A stretch of 64,000 nt of DNA from Caulobacter sp. (GTDB taxonomy: Bacteria; Pseudomonadota; Alphaproteobacteria; Caulobacterales; Caulobacteraceae): assembly GCA_021741355.1 (NCBI GenBank), contig JAIOXZ010000006.1, forward strand, positions 62,001 to 126,000, in the 5' to 3' direction. The position numbers were made by a program, and so were the translations under genes. Every line of letters starts with the position of its first letter. Position 1 is the stretch's first letter. The notes below the pieces were generated by a model. That model was not told the DNA's origin. It was given only the letters and a program-made list of their open reading frames with translations, and searched no databases. Below are positions 38,713-49,617 of the stretch, one piece after another.

Positions 38713-40767
38713 TCAGCCTCCCCGCGAGAAGGCATAGAGGGCGAACGAGAGCAGACCGGCGACCCCCAGCAGCATGACAAAGGCGTAGTGGTAGACATAG
38801 CCGCTCTGCAGTCGGCCCGTCCGCCTGCCGACGGCCACGGACACCGCCGCAACCCCGTCAGGGCCGAAGCCGTCGATCAGCTTCTGGTCGCCACCCTTCC
38901 AGAACAGATCGCCCAGGACCCGGGCGCCGCGCACGAAGGTGGCGTCGTAGAGCTCGTCGAAGAACCATTTGTTGTAGAGGAAGGTCCAGGCCGGACCGCG
39001 GTTGGCCGCGATGCGGGCGCCCATGCCTTCCCTGGCGATATAGACCCACCAGGCGATGGCGAGGCCGGTCATCGACACGACCAGCGGCGCCCAGATGACC
39101 CAGGCCGGCGCGTCGTGCATCTCATGCAGGATGTGGTTGTGCGGACCGTTGACGATCGCGCCCTTCCAGAACTCTTCCTGGTCGTGGCCAACGAAATATT
39201 CGACGAACACGAAGCCGGACGCCAGCGCGCCGACCGCCAGCACCAGCAGCGGAACCAGCATCACCAGCGGGCTCTCATGCGGCGTATGGGCGTGGCCATG
39301 GCCATGAGCGTGGTCATCGTGTCCGTGGTCGTCATGCGCGGCATGGGCGCCAGCATGGTGGTCGTCGTGATGCGCCTCGGCGCCCCACTTCGGCGTGCCA
39401 TGGAAGGTCATGAAGGCCAGGCGCCAGCTGTAGAAGGCCGTCAGGCCGGCCGCGAGCAGGCTGATCACGAAGGCGAAGTAGGCGAAGCCGTTCTCGCGGC
39501 CCGCGGCCCAGGCCGCCTCGATGATGGTGTCCTTGGAGTAGAAGCCTGCGAAGCCCAGATCGATGCCCGGGATCCCGAAGCCGGTGATCGCCAGGGTGCC
39601 GATGGTCATGACCGCGTAGGTCACGGGCAGGAACTTCCACAGTCCGCCCATGCGACGCATGTCCTGCTCGTGGTGCATCCCGTGGATCACCGAACCGGCG
39701 CCGAGGAACAGCAGGGCCTTGAAGAAGGCGTGCGTAAACAGGTGGAACATCGCCGCCTGGTAGGCGCCGACCCCGGCCGCGAAGAACATGTAGCCGAGCT
39801 GCGAACAGGTCGAATAGGCGATGACCCGCTTGATGTCGTTCTGCGCCAGGCCAACCGTCGCGGCGAACAGGGCGGTGACCGCCCCGATCAGGGTCACGGC
39901 GTTGCGCGCCACCGGCGCGTACTCGAACATCGGCGACAGCAGGCAGACCATGTAGACGCCGGCGGTGACCATGGTCGCCGCGTGGATCAGGGCCGACACC
40001 GGGGTCGGGCCTTCCATCGCGTCCGGCAGCCAGGTGTGCAGGAAGAACTGCGCCGACTTGCCCATCGCGCCGATGAACAGCAGCACGCAGGCCAGGTCGA
40101 CCAGCGGGTAGCTCTGGCCGGCGAACTCCCACGCCTTGCCGGCGCCGGCGGCGACCAGCGGGAACAGCTCGGCGAACTGGATGGTCCCGAAGGCCCAGAA
40201 CACCGTCATGATGCCCAGGGCGAAACCGAAGTCGCCGACCCGGTTGACCACGAAGGCCTTGATCGAGGCGGCGTTGGCGGTGGGCTTCTTGAACCAGAAA
40301 CCGATCAGCAGGTAGGACGCCAGCCCCACCCCTTCCCAGCCGAAGAACAGCTGCATGAAGTCGGCGGCGGTCACCAGCGCCAGCATGGCGAAGGTGAACA
40401 GCGACAGATAGGCGAAGAAGCGCGGCTTGCTGTCGTCCTCGGCCATGTACCCCCAGCTGTAGAGGTGCACGAGGGCCGAGACGGTGGTCACGACCACCAG
40501 CATCACGGCGCTCAGGCCGTCGATGCGGATCGCCCAGTTGGACTGGAAGTCTGCGACGTTGATGAACGGCGCCAGCTGGACCGTGAAGGGCGCCAGTTCG
40601 TGCCAGGTCCACTGGCTGAAGGTGTACCAGCTGAGGCCGCAGGTCAGCAGCAACAGGCCGGTGGTGACCGCCTGGGAGGCGACATCGCCGATGCGCCGGC
40701 CGAACAGCCCCGCGATCAGGGCGCCCAGCAGCGGAGCGAAGAGGAGGATGGTGACGAGCTGTTGCAA
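38713..40767 (-). CDS. nuoL: NADH-quinone oxidoreductase subunit L with His-rich loop
   Basis: Largest antiporter-like subunit of complex I, 684 residues, with the long lateral helix at the C-terminus. '[20 protein letters not shown]', '[17 protein letters not shown]', '[20 protein letters not shown]' and '[20 protein letters not shown]' are family blocks. Residues 466-497 form an inserted loop with 14 His in 32 residues, mixed with Asp, Gly and Ala, between two late membrane helices. The loop may bind metal ions or be structural; similar His-rich insertions occur in some other bacterial NuoL proteins. Confidence 0.96.
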   Translation of the reverse strand: MQQLVTILLFAPLLGALIAGLFGRRIGDVASQAVTTGLLLLTCGLSWYTFSQWTWHELAPFTVQLAPFINVADFQSNWAIRIDGLSAVMLVVVTTVSALVHLYSWGYMAEDDSKPRFFAYLSLFTFAMLALVTAADFMQLFFGWEGVGLASYLLIGFWFKKPTANAASIKAFVVNRVGDFGFALGIMTVFWAFGTIQFAELFPLVAAGAGKAWEFAGQSYPLVDLACVLLFIGAMGKSAQFFLHTWLPDAMEGPTPVSALIHAATMVTAGVYMVCLLSPMFEYAPVARNAVTLIGAVTALFAATVGLAQNDIKRVIAYSTCSQLGYMFFAAGVGAYQAAMFHLFTHAFFKALLFLGAGSVIHGMHHEQDMRRMGGLWKFLPVTYAVMTIGTLAITGFGIPGIDLGFAGFYSKDTIIEAAWAAGRENGFAYFAFVISLLAAGLTAFYSWRLAFMTFHGTPKWGAEAHHDDHHAGAHAAHDDHGHDDHAHGHGHAHTPHESPLVMLVPLLVLAVGALASGFVFVEYFVGHDQEEFWKGAIVNGPHNHILHEMHDAPAWVIWAPLVVSMTGLAIAWWVYIAREGMGARIAANRGPAWTFLYNKWFFDELYDATFVRGARVLGDLFWKGGDQKLIDGFGPDGVAAVSVAVGRRTGRLQSGYVYHYAFVMLLGVAGLLSFALYAFSRGG

Positions 40768-40770
40768 GGG

Positions 40771-41076
40771 TCAGCCCTTCATCACAGAGGCGTCGTCCAC
40801 GGCGATGTCGCCGCGGTTGCGGAAGAAGGTCACCAGGATCGCCAGGCCGACGGCGGCCTCGGCCGCGGCGACAGTCAGGACGAACATCGCGAAAATCTGC
40901 CCGACCACGTCGTGCAGGAAGACGCTGAAGGCGACCAGGTTGATGTTCACCGCCAGCAGGATCAGCTCGATCGACATCAGGATGATGATGACGTTCTTGC
41001 GGTTCACGAAGATGCCGAAGACGCCGATCGTGAACAGGATCGCCGCGACGGTCAGGTAGTTGGTCAGACCAATCAT
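40771..41076 (-). CDS. nuoK: NADH-quinone oxidoreductase subunit K
   Basis: 101 residues, three membrane helices, standard length. '[20 protein letters not shown]' carries the conserved Glu of helix 2, and '[20 protein letters not shown]' the Glu of helix 3, both in the proton path. It begins within the nuoJ end (4-bp overlap) and ends 3 bp before nuoL. Confidence 0.96.
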   Translation of the reverse strand: MIGLTNYLTVAAILFTIGVFGIFVNRKNVIIILMSIELILLAVNINLVAFSVFLHDVVGQIFAMFVLTVAAAEAAVGLAILVTFFRNRGDIAVDDASVMKG

Positions 41077-41696
41077 TCGGAGATCCCCTCGCCGGGCTTG
41101 ATGTCGACGATCGTCATGCCGGTCGCCGGCGTGCGGGCGTTCTGGGCGGTGATGTTCTGGCGCTTGACGCCCGGCTTGTGGCGCAGGGTCAGGACGATGG
41201 CCCCGATCATGGCCACCAGCAGCACCATCCCCGCCGCCTGGAAGAAGTAGACGTAGTCGGTGTAGAGCACCCGGCCGATGGCTTCGGCGTTGGTTACATC
41301 GGCCCCGCCGGAGGCATTGGGCGCAGCGCCCGCCTTGGCCGCCCCCTGGGTGGCGACCGTCGTGGCGACAATGATCATCTCGATGGTCAGCAGCCCGGCC
41401 ACCGCCCCGCCGATCGGCAGGTAGCGCGAGAAGCCTTCACGCAGCTGGGTGAAGTCGACGTCGAGCATCATCACGACGAACAGGAACAGCACCGCCACCG
41501 CGCCGACGTAGACGACGATCAGCAGCATCGCCAGGAACTCCGCGCCCATCAGGACGAAGAGGCCGGCCGCGCTGAAGAAGGCGGTGATCAGGAACAGCAC
41601 CGAGTGCACGGGGTTGCGCGCGAAGACCACGGCCAGACCGGCCAGGATCGTCGTCGTCGCCATCAGATAGAAGGCTATGGCCTGGAGCGGGATCAT
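41073..41696 (-). CDS. nuoJ: NADH-quinone oxidoreductase subunit J
   Basis: 207 residues with five membrane helices. '[20 protein letters not shown]' and '[20 protein letters not shown]' with the conserved Tyr and Val-rich pi-bulge helix identify it. The C-terminal tail after the last helix ('[20 protein letters not shown]') is typical for alphaproteobacteria. It overlaps nuoI and nuoK by 4 bp each. Confidence 0.96.
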   Translation of the reverse strand: MIPLQAIAFYLMATTTILAGLAVVFARNPVHSVLFLITAFFSAAGLFVLMGAEFLAMLLIVVYVGAVAVLFLFVVMMLDVDFTQLREGFSRYLPIGGAVAGLLTIEMIIVATTVATQGAAKAGAAPNASGGADVTNAEAIGRVLYTDYVYFFQAAGMVLLVAMIGAIVLTLRHKPGVKRQNITAQNARTPATGMTIVDIKPGEGISE

Positions 41697-42184
41697 CGGA
41701 ACGCCGCATCCAGTTCGAGGTTCTTCGCGATCTCGCGCTCCCAGCGGTCGCCGTTATCCAGCAGCCGTTCCTTGTCGTAGTAGAGTTCTTCGCGGGTCTC
41801 GGTGGCGTATTCGGTGTTCGGCCCCTCGACGATGGCGTCGACCGGGCAGGCCTCCTGGCACAGGCCGCAATAGATGCATTTAACCATGTCGATGTCGTAG
41901 CGGGTCGTGCGACGGCTGCCGTCGGCGCGCGGCTCGGCCTCGATGTAGATCGCCTGGGCCGGGCAAACGGCTTCGCAAAGCTTGCAGGCGATGCAGCGCT
42001 CTTCGCCGTTGGGATACCGGCGCAGGGCGTGCTCGCCCCGGAAGCGCGGCGACTGCGGGCCGCGCTCGTTGGGATAGATGACCGTCATCTTGGGCGCGAC
42101 CATGTACTTCATGGCCAGCCCGAAGGCGCCCACGAAGTCCAGCAGGGCTGCGCCTTTGATGGCCTGTCCGATGCGCTGCATCAT
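41693..42184 (-). CDS. nuoI: NADH-quinone oxidoreductase subunit I
   Basis: TYKY-type subunit of the peripheral arm with two [4Fe-4S] clusters N6a and N6b, ligated by '[20 protein letters not shown]' and '[20 protein letters not shown]'. 163 residues from the first of two adjacent ATGs (42182-42184 or 42179-42181). The start overlaps the stop of a small lipoprotein gene that separates it from nuoH. Conserved 'RYPNGEERC' precedes the first cluster. Confidence 0.96.
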   Translation of the reverse strand: MMQRIGQAIKGAALLDFVGAFGLAMKYMVAPKMTVIYPNERGPQSPRFRGEHALRRYPNGEERCIACKLCEAVCPAQAIYIEAEPRADGSRRTTRYDIDMVKCIYCGLCQEACPVDAIVEGPNTEYATETREELYYDKERLLDNGDRWEREIAKNLELDAAFR

Positions 42185-42423
42185 GGGTTGCCGGCCTTCC
42201 TGGGCTGGATTTCGCAGATGTAGTTGGACATCTGGGCCATGTCGCCGCCGACGTCCTTGGGGCGCACGACGCCGCCTTCGGAGGCGCATTGCTCCTTGGC
42301 GCGGCGCATGTCGTCATAGGTCACCACGCCACGGCCGAGGCTGTAGCTCTCGATCTTCGCCTGCACGCCGGCGCAGGCGCCGAGCAGGACGATGAGGGCG
42401 ACGGGCGCGAGGGTCCGGATCAT
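42181..42423 (-). CDS. Small lipoprotein inside the nuo operon
   Basis: 80 residues: '[20 protein letters not shown]' is a lipoprotein signal with lipobox LGAC (acylated Cys18). The mature part is short and polar with two further cysteines ('[11 protein letters not shown]' and 'SNYICEIQP'), possibly one disulfide. It overlaps nuoH (ATGA at 42420-42423) and nuoI by 4 bp, so it is translated as part of the operon. Not a canonical complex I subunit; function unknown. An assembly or envelope role is only a guess. Confidence 0.82.
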   Translation of the reverse strand: MIRTLAPVALIVLLGACAGVQAKIESYSLGRGVVTYDDMRRAKEQCASEGGVVRPKDVGGDMAQMSNYICEIQPRKAGNP

Positions 42424-43487
42424 GCCGCGCCTCCGAACACCCGCCAGGCCGCGACCAGCACGACCGCCACGAGCGTCGTGGGCAGGAAGACCTTCCAGCC
42501 CAGCCGCATCAGCTGGTCGTAGCGGTAGCGGGGCACGATGGCCTTGGCCATGGCGAACATGAAGAACCAGAAGATGATCTTGGCGAAGAACACCAGGAAC
42601 AGCAGAGCGCTCTGGGCGGTGGCGGGCCAGCTCTCGAGGAACGGGGTCGGGAAGCCCGGATTCCAGCCGCCGAAGAACAGGATCGAGATCATCGCGCACA
42701 TCAGGACGATGTTGGCGTACTCGCCGATCATGAACAGCAGGTAGGGCGTGGAGCTGTATTCGACCTGGTAGCCGGCCACGAGTTCGGACTCTGCCTCGGG
42801 CAGGTCGAACGGCGGCCGGTTTGTCTCGGCCAGGGCCGAGATGAAGAAGATCACCATCATAGGGATCATCACCAGCGCGATCGGCAGATTGGCGAGACCG
42901 CCGCCGAAGACGTTCCAGTTCCAGATCCAGCCGGCCTGCTGCTCGACCAGGTCGCTCAGGTTCATGGTGCCGGCCAGCAGGATCACGGTGATGATCACAA
43001 AGCCGATCGAGACCTCATACGAGACCATCTGGGCCGCCGAGCGCAGGGCGCCCAGGAACGGATACTTCGAGTTGGACGCCCAGCCGCCCATGATGATGCC
43101 GTAGACACCCAGCGAGCTGATCGCCAGCACATAGAGGATGCCGACATTGAGGTCGGCGATGACCCAGCCCGGCGCCAGCGGGATGACGGCCCAGGCGATG
43201 AAGGCCAGGATGAAGGTCATCAGGGGCGCCAGCAGGAAGACGATCTTGTCCGCGCCGGCCGGGATGACGACTTCCTTGAGCACAAACTTGAGGAAGTCGG
43301 CGAACGACTGGAACAGGCCGAACGGCCCGACCACGTTGGGGCCCTTGCGCATCTGCACGCCGGCCCAGATCTTCCGGTCGCCCCACAGCAGGAACGCCAG
43401 GCTGAGCAGGATCCAGATCAGGATGAGCAGGATCTGACCAACGGCCAGACCGAACCAGAGCCAGGGGGAGACGGCTTGCTCGGGCAC
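42420..43487 (-). CDS. nuoH: NADH-quinone oxidoreductase subunit H
   Basis: ND1-type subunit at the junction of membrane and peripheral arms; lines the quinone cavity. 355 residues, eight helices. '[20 protein letters not shown]' near residue 35 and '[20 protein letters not shown]' near 215 with conserved acidic residues are diagnostic. It starts 4 bp after nuoG. Confidence 0.96.
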   Translation of the reverse strand: MPEQAVSPWLWFGLAVGQILLILIWILLSLAFLLWGDRKIWAGVQMRKGPNVVGPFGLFQSFADFLKFVLKEVVIPAGADKIVFLLAPLMTFILAFIAWAVIPLAPGWVIADLNVGILYVLAISSLGVYGIIMGGWASNSKYPFLGALRSAAQMVSYEVSIGFVIITVILLAGTMNLSDLVEQQAGWIWNWNVFGGGLANLPIALVMIPMMVIFFISALAETNRPPFDLPEAESELVAGYQVEYSSTPYLLFMIGEYANIVLMCAMISILFFGGWNPGFPTPFLESWPATAQSALLFLVFFAKIIFWFFMFAMAKAIVPRYRYDQLMRLGWKVFLPTTLVAVVLVAAWRVFGGAA

Positions 43488-43491
43488 TCGC

Positions 43492-45552
43492 CTACTCCGC
43501 TGCCATTTTTGCCGCGCCGGCGGCCAGGGCCGCGCATTCGGCCATGGTCACGCTGGCGCGCGCGATCGGGTTGGTCAGGTGGAAAGCCGTCACCGCGGCC
43601 GCGAACGGCTCGTCGGACAGCTTGCCGCCATCGCCCAGACCCGACAGGTCCGGCGCGGACGGGATCGAACCCGGCGCGAAGTCGATCTGGCCGAAGGTCG
43701 GGTGGTCGGCGAACAGCCTGATCCGCAGCTGATCGAGGCTGTCATAGGGCAGCTTCGCGCCGAGGTGCTCGGACAGGGCCCGCAGGATCGACCAGTCTTC
43801 CTTGGCCTCGCCCTTCGGGAACACGGCCCGCTCGCCCATCTGGACGCGGCCCTCGGTGTTCACATAGAGGCCGTTCTTCTCGGTGTAGGCGGCGCCCGGC
43901 AGGATCACGTCGGCCTTGTGCGCGCCGCGGTCGCCGTGGCTGCCCAGATAGACGGTGAAGGCGCCGGAGGCCGAGGCCTCGATCTCGTCGGCGCCGAGCA
44001 GGAACAGCACGTCCAGCGCGCCCGGCTTGACCATCTGGCCCGCCGTCAGACCGCCCTCACCCGGCAGGAAGCCGAGGTCCAGGCCGCCGGTGCGGGCGGC
44101 GGCCGAGTGCAGCACGTTCCAGCCATTCCAGCCCTCGCGGACGATGTTGAAGCTCTTGGCGAGGCCCGCCAGCGCCTTCAGCACCGCGCCGCCGTCAGCG
44201 CGGGCGAGCGCGCCCTGGCCGATGATGATGGCAGGACGCTCGGCATTCTTGAGCGCGGTCACGAAGTCGGACTTGGCCTTGGCGAGACCGGTGATCGAGG
44301 CCGGGCCGGCGCCGAGATAGTCGTAGTCGAAGGTCAGGTCGGACTGCTGGCCGATCACGCCGAAGCGGGTCTTGCCGCTGATCCACTGCTTCCGCAGGCG
44401 GGCGTTAAACACCGGCGCCTCGTGGCGCGGGTTGGTCCCGACCAGCAGCACCACATCGGCCTGTTCGATACCGGCCAGGGTGGTGTTGAACAGCCAGCTT
44501 TCGCGCGGACCGGCGCCGAGCGCGGTTCCGTCCTGGCGGCAGTCGAGGTTCTTCACGCCCAGACCGCCGAACAGGTCCAGCGCGGCCTTCATCGACTCGG
44601 CGTCCTGCAGATCGCCGGCGATCACACCGATCTTCTCAGGGCTCGCGGCCTTCACCTTCGCGGCGACGGCGGCGAACGCCTCGCCCCAGGTGGCGGGGCT
44701 GAGCTTGCCGTTCACCCGCACATAGGGGCGGTCGAGGCGCTGGCGGCCGAGGCCGTCGACAGCGTAGCGGCTCTTGTCGCTGAGCCACTCCTCGTTGATG
44801 TCCTCATTGATCCGCGGCAGGGCGCGCATCACCTGGGCGCCACGGCTGTCGATGCGGACGGCGCTGCCGAGCGCATCCATCACGTCGACACTCTGCGTCT
44901 TCTTCAGCTCCCACGGACGGTAGTTGAACGTCCAGGGCTTGTGGGTCAGGGCGCCGACGGGGCACAGATCATTGACGTTGCCCGACAGCTCACTGGTCAC
45001 TGCCGCGCCCAGGTAGGTCGTGATTTCAACGTCTTCGCCACGCGAGATCAGGCCGATCTCAGGGACACCCGCCACTTCGGTGATGAACCGCACGCAGCGG
45101 GTGCACTGGATGCAGCGCGTCATCACGGTCTTGATGAGCGGGCCCATCTCCTTCTCTTCGACGGCGCGCTTGTTCTCGGCGTAGCGGCTGCCATCGCGGC
45201 CATAGCCCATGGCCTGGTCCTGCAGATCGCACTCGCCGCCCTGGTCGCAGATCGGGCAATCCAGCGGGTGGTTGATCAGCAGGAATTCCATCACGCCTTC
45301 GCGGGCCTTCCTGACCATCGGCGTGTTGGTGAAGATCTCCTGGTTCTCGGCGGCGGGCAGCGCGCAGGAGGCCTGCGGCTTGGGCGGCCCGGGCTTCACC
45401 TCGACCAGACACATGCGGCAGTTGCCGGCGATCGACAGGCGCTCGTGATAGCAAAAACGCGGAATCTCTTCGCCCGCCAGCTCGGCCACCTGCAGGACCG
45501 TCATCCCGGGCTCGAACTCGACCTCGACGCCGTTGACCTTGGCTATGGGCAT
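43492..45552 (-). CDS. nuoG: NADH-quinone oxidoreductase subunit G
   Basis: Largest peripheral subunit, 686 residues. The N-terminal ferredoxin domain carries [2Fe-2S] cluster N1b ('[20 protein letters not shown]'), then the His/Cys N5 region '[19 protein letters not shown]', N4 '[16 protein letters not shown]' and '[17 protein letters not shown]'. From about residue 225 it continues as the degenerate molybdopterin-oxidoreductase domain. It is separated from nuoF by three passenger genes. Confidence 0.96.
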   Translation of the reverse strand: MPIAKVNGVEVEFEPGMTVLQVAELAGEEIPRFCYHERLSIAGNCRMCLVEVKPGPPKPQASCALPAAENQEIFTNTPMVRKAREGVMEFLLINHPLDCPICDQGGECDLQDQAMGYGRDGSRYAENKRAVEEKEMGPLIKTVMTRCIQCTRCVRFITEVAGVPEIGLISRGEDVEITTYLGAAVTSELSGNVNDLCPVGALTHKPWTFNYRPWELKKTQSVDVMDALGSAVRIDSRGAQVMRALPRINEDINEEWLSDKSRYAVDGLGRQRLDRPYVRVNGKLSPATWGEAFAAVAAKVKAASPEKIGVIAGDLQDAESMKAALDLFGGLGVKNLDCRQDGTALGAGPRESWLFNTTLAGIEQADVVLLVGTNPRHEAPVFNARLRKQWISGKTRFGVIGQQSDLTFDYDYLGAGPASITGLAKAKSDFVTALKNAERPAIIIGQGALARADGGAVLKALAGLAKSFNIVREGWNGWNVLHSAAARTGGLDLGFLPGEGGLTAGQMVKPGALDVLFLLGADEIEASASGAFTVYLGSHGDRGAHKADVILPGAAYTEKNGLYVNTEGRVQMGERAVFPKGEAKEDWSILRALSEHLGAKLPYDSLDQLRIRLFADHPTFGQIDFAPGSIPSAPDLSGLGDGGKLSDEPFAAAVTAFHLTNPIARASVTMAECAALAAGAAKMAAE

Positions 45553-45642
45553 ATGGGCTGCACTACCTGAGCATGGGCGCGCCGACCCCCGTTGGAACGG
45601 GAGCCGCGTTGGTGCGCTGTCTCTATCGCTTCACGCCTCGCG

Positions 45643-46410
45643 TCAACCATTCGGGGGCCTCGAAACGGGGGAAAACGTCGGGCTCAGGGCGCTCTCACCC
45701 GGGATCGAGGCCATGAAGCCCAGATCGTGCCCCGGAACGACGAAATCCCCGCCGCGCGCCATCGCCCGCAGACGCGCCAGAGTCGCCAGATAGACCTCGC
45801 GGTCCTCAGGGTGCGGCTGCACGCCGAGCGGCTCCAGCGTCTCGCAGAAGTAGCAGGCGTCGCCGGCCAGAACGTCATAGCCGCCGGCCCGTTTCACCCG
45901 CAGCGACTGGTGGCCGCAGGTGTGGCCCGGCGTGTGGAACAGCTCGCAGGACCCGTCGCCGAACAGGTCGTGGCTGTCGCCGGTCAGCACCCGGCGGTGA
46001 CCCATCTCCAGCGCGACGCGGCCGTGAGCCTTGGGGTGATCGGCCAGGGACCGCTCCAGTTCGGACGCGTGAATGTAGAGGTCCGCGTTCGGCAGCAGGT
46101 CGGCGGCGCCGAGGTGGTCGAAGTGGGCATGCGAGGCGACCAGCCGCTCGATCTTGGCGGGATCGACATCGATGGCTCTCAGGCGCGAGGCCAGATCGTG
46201 GTCCTCCGGCAGGCTGCAGGCGTAGGCGCCGAACAGCAGCCGGCCGTCCATGTCGGGCCGCAGGCCGGTGTCGAACACAGCGTAGCCGCGCGTGGGGTGG
46301 CTGATGAGGAAGGCCATCACCGGCACGGTCCGCTCGCCGGTCAGGTCTTCCTGGAAAACCTCCGCCGGCGCGGTGATCGTGCCGCACTCGAGGGGGTGGA
46401 TGCGGATCAT
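45643..46410 (-). CDS. Metallo-beta-lactamase-fold hydrolase, N-acyl-homoserine-lactonase-like
   Basis: 255 residues with the complete two-metal set: 'VASHAHFDHLGAADLLPN' (HxHxDH), 'HTPGHTCGHQSLRV' (His), 'VLAGDACYF' (bridging Asp) and 'FVVPGHDLGFMAS' (His). The opening 'RIHPLECGTITAPAEVF' and 'FDTGLRPD' resemble AiiA/AttM-type lactonases of the AHL-lactonase family, but these are hard to separate from other MBL hydrolases by sequence alone. It is a passenger between the DUF433/DUF5615 pair and nuoG in the complex I operon, with 70- and 90-bp gaps, so it may have its own promoter. Confidence 0.82.
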   Translation of the reverse strand: MIRIHPLECGTITAPAEVFQEDLTGERTVPVMAFLISHPTRGYAVFDTGLRPDMDGRLLFGAYACSLPEDHDLASRLRAIDVDPAKIERLVASHAHFDHLGAADLLPNADLYIHASELERSLADHPKAHGRVALEMGHRRVLTGDSHDLFGDGSCELFHTPGHTCGHQSLRVKRAGGYDVLAGDACYFCETLEPLGVQPHPEDREVYLATLARLRAMARGGDFVVPGHDLGFMASIPGESALSPTFSPVSRPPNG

Positions 46411-46480
46411 CTATCGTTCCCCTCAAGTCGCCGCGCCCGTTCGCAGCGTTAGCGAGGGGTGGAACAATTCGCGCTGCGCT

Positions 46481-46810
46481 TCAAGGCCTCAGGCTGACCT
46501 CGACGACAGGTTCTCCGGCTTCCAAAGCCCGGATCGCGTCAGGCCATGCCTCGATGAATCTGGGCATAAAGAGCGCCCGCCGGAGATTGCCGCCCCGCAG
46601 CCAAAGCACGCGATCCTTGGGCCGGCGGATCCGGACGAAATCGCTATCCTTGCTGATCACCACCGCATCTGAAGAAAACGCCGCTTCCCGGATTGTCCGA
46701 TCCGTTGAGGACCGAAGACCGAGTTCACTGACATGGGTAGCGTCATGACCTTGCTCGACGAGCCAGTCGACAAGGTCGGTCGGCAATTGCTCGTCGACGA
46801 CGAACCTCAC
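46481..46810 (-). CDS. DUF5615 PIN-like protein, putative toxin of a toxin-antitoxin pair
   Basis: 109 residues. 'RFVVDEQLPTDLVDWLVEQG' (acidic DE after the first strand), 'VSELGLRSSTDRTIREAAF' and 'VVISKDSDFVRIRR' form the Mut7-C/PIN-like DUF5615 pattern, with Asp residues that could bind metal for RNase action. The GTG start (46808-46810) overlaps the stop of the DUF433 gene (GTGA), the typical order for this pair. Toxicity is inferred from family context only. Confidence 0.82.
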   Translation of the reverse strand: MRFVVDEQLPTDLVDWLVEQGHDATHVSELGLRSSTDRTIREAAFSSDAVVISKDSDFVRIRRPKDRVLWLRGGNLRRALFMPRFIEAWPDAIRALEAGEPVVEVSLRP

Positions 46811-47043
46811 TCGGCCGCGACTTGCGACCAGACAACCGGCTCCCCGGTGCGCGCCGCCGCGTAGTTCAGGGCGGCGGGAATGTCCTCGGCCTCAAGGTCG
46901 GGATAGTCCTCGAGGATTTCCTGGACCGTCGCGCCGTTGGCTAGCAGTTCCAGAAGATCGCGAACCGGAAAGCGCAGTCCGCGGATGCAGGGCTTGCCAC
47001 CCAGCTTTTCCGGTTCGGCGGTGATGCGGTCGGCGATCTGCAT
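46807..47043 (-). CDS. DUF433 protein, putative antitoxin
   Basis: 78 residues beginning 'MQIADRITAEPEKLGGKPCI' and continuing 'RGLRFPVRDLLELLANGATV', the DUF433 pattern (a VapB-like/winged-helix-like antitoxin domain with 'GKPCIRG'). It ends 'EILEDYPDLEAEDIPAALNY', also typical. It is translationally coupled to the DUF5615 gene and lies 62 bp after the nuoF stop. Confidence 0.85.
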   Translation of the reverse strand: MQIADRITAEPEKLGGKPCIRGLRFPVRDLLELLANGATVQEILEDYPDLEAEDIPAALNYAAARTGEPVVWSQVAAE

Positions 47044-47105
47044 GAGTTGCAGTCTATCACAAGCGGCGGCGGCGCCCAATCGGTGACGATCCGGAGCGCA
47101 CCCCC

Positions 47106-48425
<1,320 letters not shown>

Positions 48426-48431
48426 GGTTCT

Positions 48432-48704
48432 CTAGGCTTTCGGATCGAAGGGATTGGCGCGGCGCCACGCGGTGCGGCGCCAGATGACATAGATGAAGAA
48501 GACCCAGCCCATCATGATCAGGCCGTAGCCGACCTGGATCGCCAGGTGGGACCAGTCGGGCGTCCACCAGGACGGCGCCACGAGCCCGAAGCCCGCGAGG
48601 ATCAGGAAGAAGCCGACCAGCCGCTCACGCCGATAGAGACCGCGCAGGGTGTCGATGTAGGCGATGCGTTTCGCATTGAGTTCAGCTTCACCGGTGTCGC
48701 TCAC
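48432..48704 (-). CDS. Small two-helix membrane protein in the nuo operon
   Basis: 90 residues. A polar N-terminus ('MSDTGEAELNAKRIAYIDTL') is followed by two hydrophobic helices ('LVGFFLILAGFGLVAPSWW' and 'LAIQVGYGLIMMGWVFFIYV') and a basic C-terminus 'IWRRTAWRRANPFDPKA'. No family recognised. It overlaps the preceding small gene by 4 bp and ends 6 bp before nuoF, so it belongs to the operon transcript. Confidence 0.78.
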   Translation of the reverse strand: MSDTGEAELNAKRIAYIDTLRGLYRRERLVGFFLILAGFGLVAPSWWTPDWSHLAIQVGYGLIMMGWVFFIYVIWRRTAWRRANPFDPKA

Positions 48705-48937
48705 TGGACGATGTCCCTTGAGCGGGGCGACGGGTCGATACCGGCCGCCCGCGCCTTCGCGAACTGCAGGATAACCGCGACCATCGGGATGACGCCGACA
48801 AACACCGCCGCGACGAAGAACAGCACGTTCTCCAGCTCAAGAACCGCATAGACTCCCACCGCGATGCACAGCGTCTCCCAGACCCATGCGATCTGGAAGG
48901 GACGGTGCCTGAACAGGGTGGGAAAGTCGATTTTCAA
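48701..48937 (-). CDS. Small membrane protein in the nuo operon
   Basis: 78 residues with two hydrophobic stretches ('IAWVWETLCIAVGVYAVLEL' and 'LFFVAAVFVGVIPMVAVILQ') and a polar C-terminus ending 'SRDIVQ'. Its ATG overlaps the nuoE stop and its stop overlaps the next small gene (4 bp each), so all are coupled. No family recognised. Confidence 0.77.
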   Translation of the reverse strand: MKIDFPTLFRHRPFQIAWVWETLCIAVGVYAVLELENVLFFVAAVFVGVIPMVAVILQFAKARAAGIDPSPRSRDIVQ

Positions 48938-49617
48938 GCCGCCGGTTCCTTGCTGGCCTTCTTCGGCTTTTCAGGAAGGTTGGGGATCTTGATCTTCTTC
49001 GCCGCCGAGCCGTCGTAGAGCTTGGGGTCGAGCAGGGTCTGGATCTTGCCGTGCGGCTCCGAGGCGCCGCGGCCGATGCGCGAGCCGGGCTTCGGCTTCT
49101 TGCCCGCCGCGAACTCGTCCAGGATCGTCGCCAGGCTCTCGGGCGTCAGGTCCTCGAAATAGTAGTCGTTGATCGCGGCCATCGGGGCGTTGGAACAGGC
49201 GCCCAGGCACTCGACCTCTTCCCAGCTGAACTTGCCGTCGGCTGAGACGTGGTTCTTCGGGCCGATCTTTTCGTACAGCACCGTCTTCAGATCGTTGGCG
49301 CCGCAGAGCATGCAGGGCGTGGTGCCACACAGCTGGACAAAGGCAACCTTGCCAACGGGTTCCAGCTGGAACATCGTGTAGAAGGTCGCGACTTCCAGCA
49401 CCCGGATCACCGGCATGCCGAGCAGCTCGGCGGTCACGCGGATGGCGGGCTCGGAGACCCAGCCCTCCTGCTTCTGGATCAGCCACAGGATCGGCAGCAC
49501 CGCCGACTGTTTGCGCTCAGGCGGGTATTTGGCGATCCACCACCGAGCCGTCTTCAGCGTGTCGGCGCTGAAGGCGAAGCTGGCGGGTTGGTCTTTCGCG
49601 AGACGACGAACGCTCAC
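48934..49617 (-). CDS. nuoE: NADH-quinone oxidoreductase subunit E
   Basis: 24-kDa-type subunit, 227 residues, with [2Fe-2S] cluster N1a ligands in '[17 protein letters not shown]' and '[18 protein letters not shown]'. The N-terminal helical domain '[20 protein letters not shown]' is standard. A C-terminal extension of about 55 residues, Lys- and Pro-rich ('[18 protein letters not shown]'), exceeds the E. coli length and is common in alphaproteobacteria. Confidence 0.96.
   Translation of the reverse strand: MSVRRLAKDQPASFAFSADTLKTARWWIAKYPPERKQSAVLPILWLIQKQEGWVSEPAIRVTAELLGMPVIRVLEVATFYTMFQLEPVGKVAFVQLCGTTPCMLCGANDLKTVLYEKIGPKNHVSADGKFSWEEVECLGACSNAPMAAINDYYFEDLTPESLATILDEFAAGKKPKPGSRIGRGASEPHGKIQTLLDPKLYDGSAAKKIKIPNLPEKPKKASKEPAA

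Noticed and set aside
36988..41250. 1420-codon forward ORF antisense to nuoN-nuoK
   Set aside because: Gln/Arg/His/Asp-rich composition is the typical shadow of GC-rich genes on the other strand; it covers four certain nuo genes and has no family signal.
43579..45570. 663-codon forward ORF antisense to nuoG
   Set aside because: Antisense shadow; nuoG on the reverse strand has all iron-sulfur motifs.
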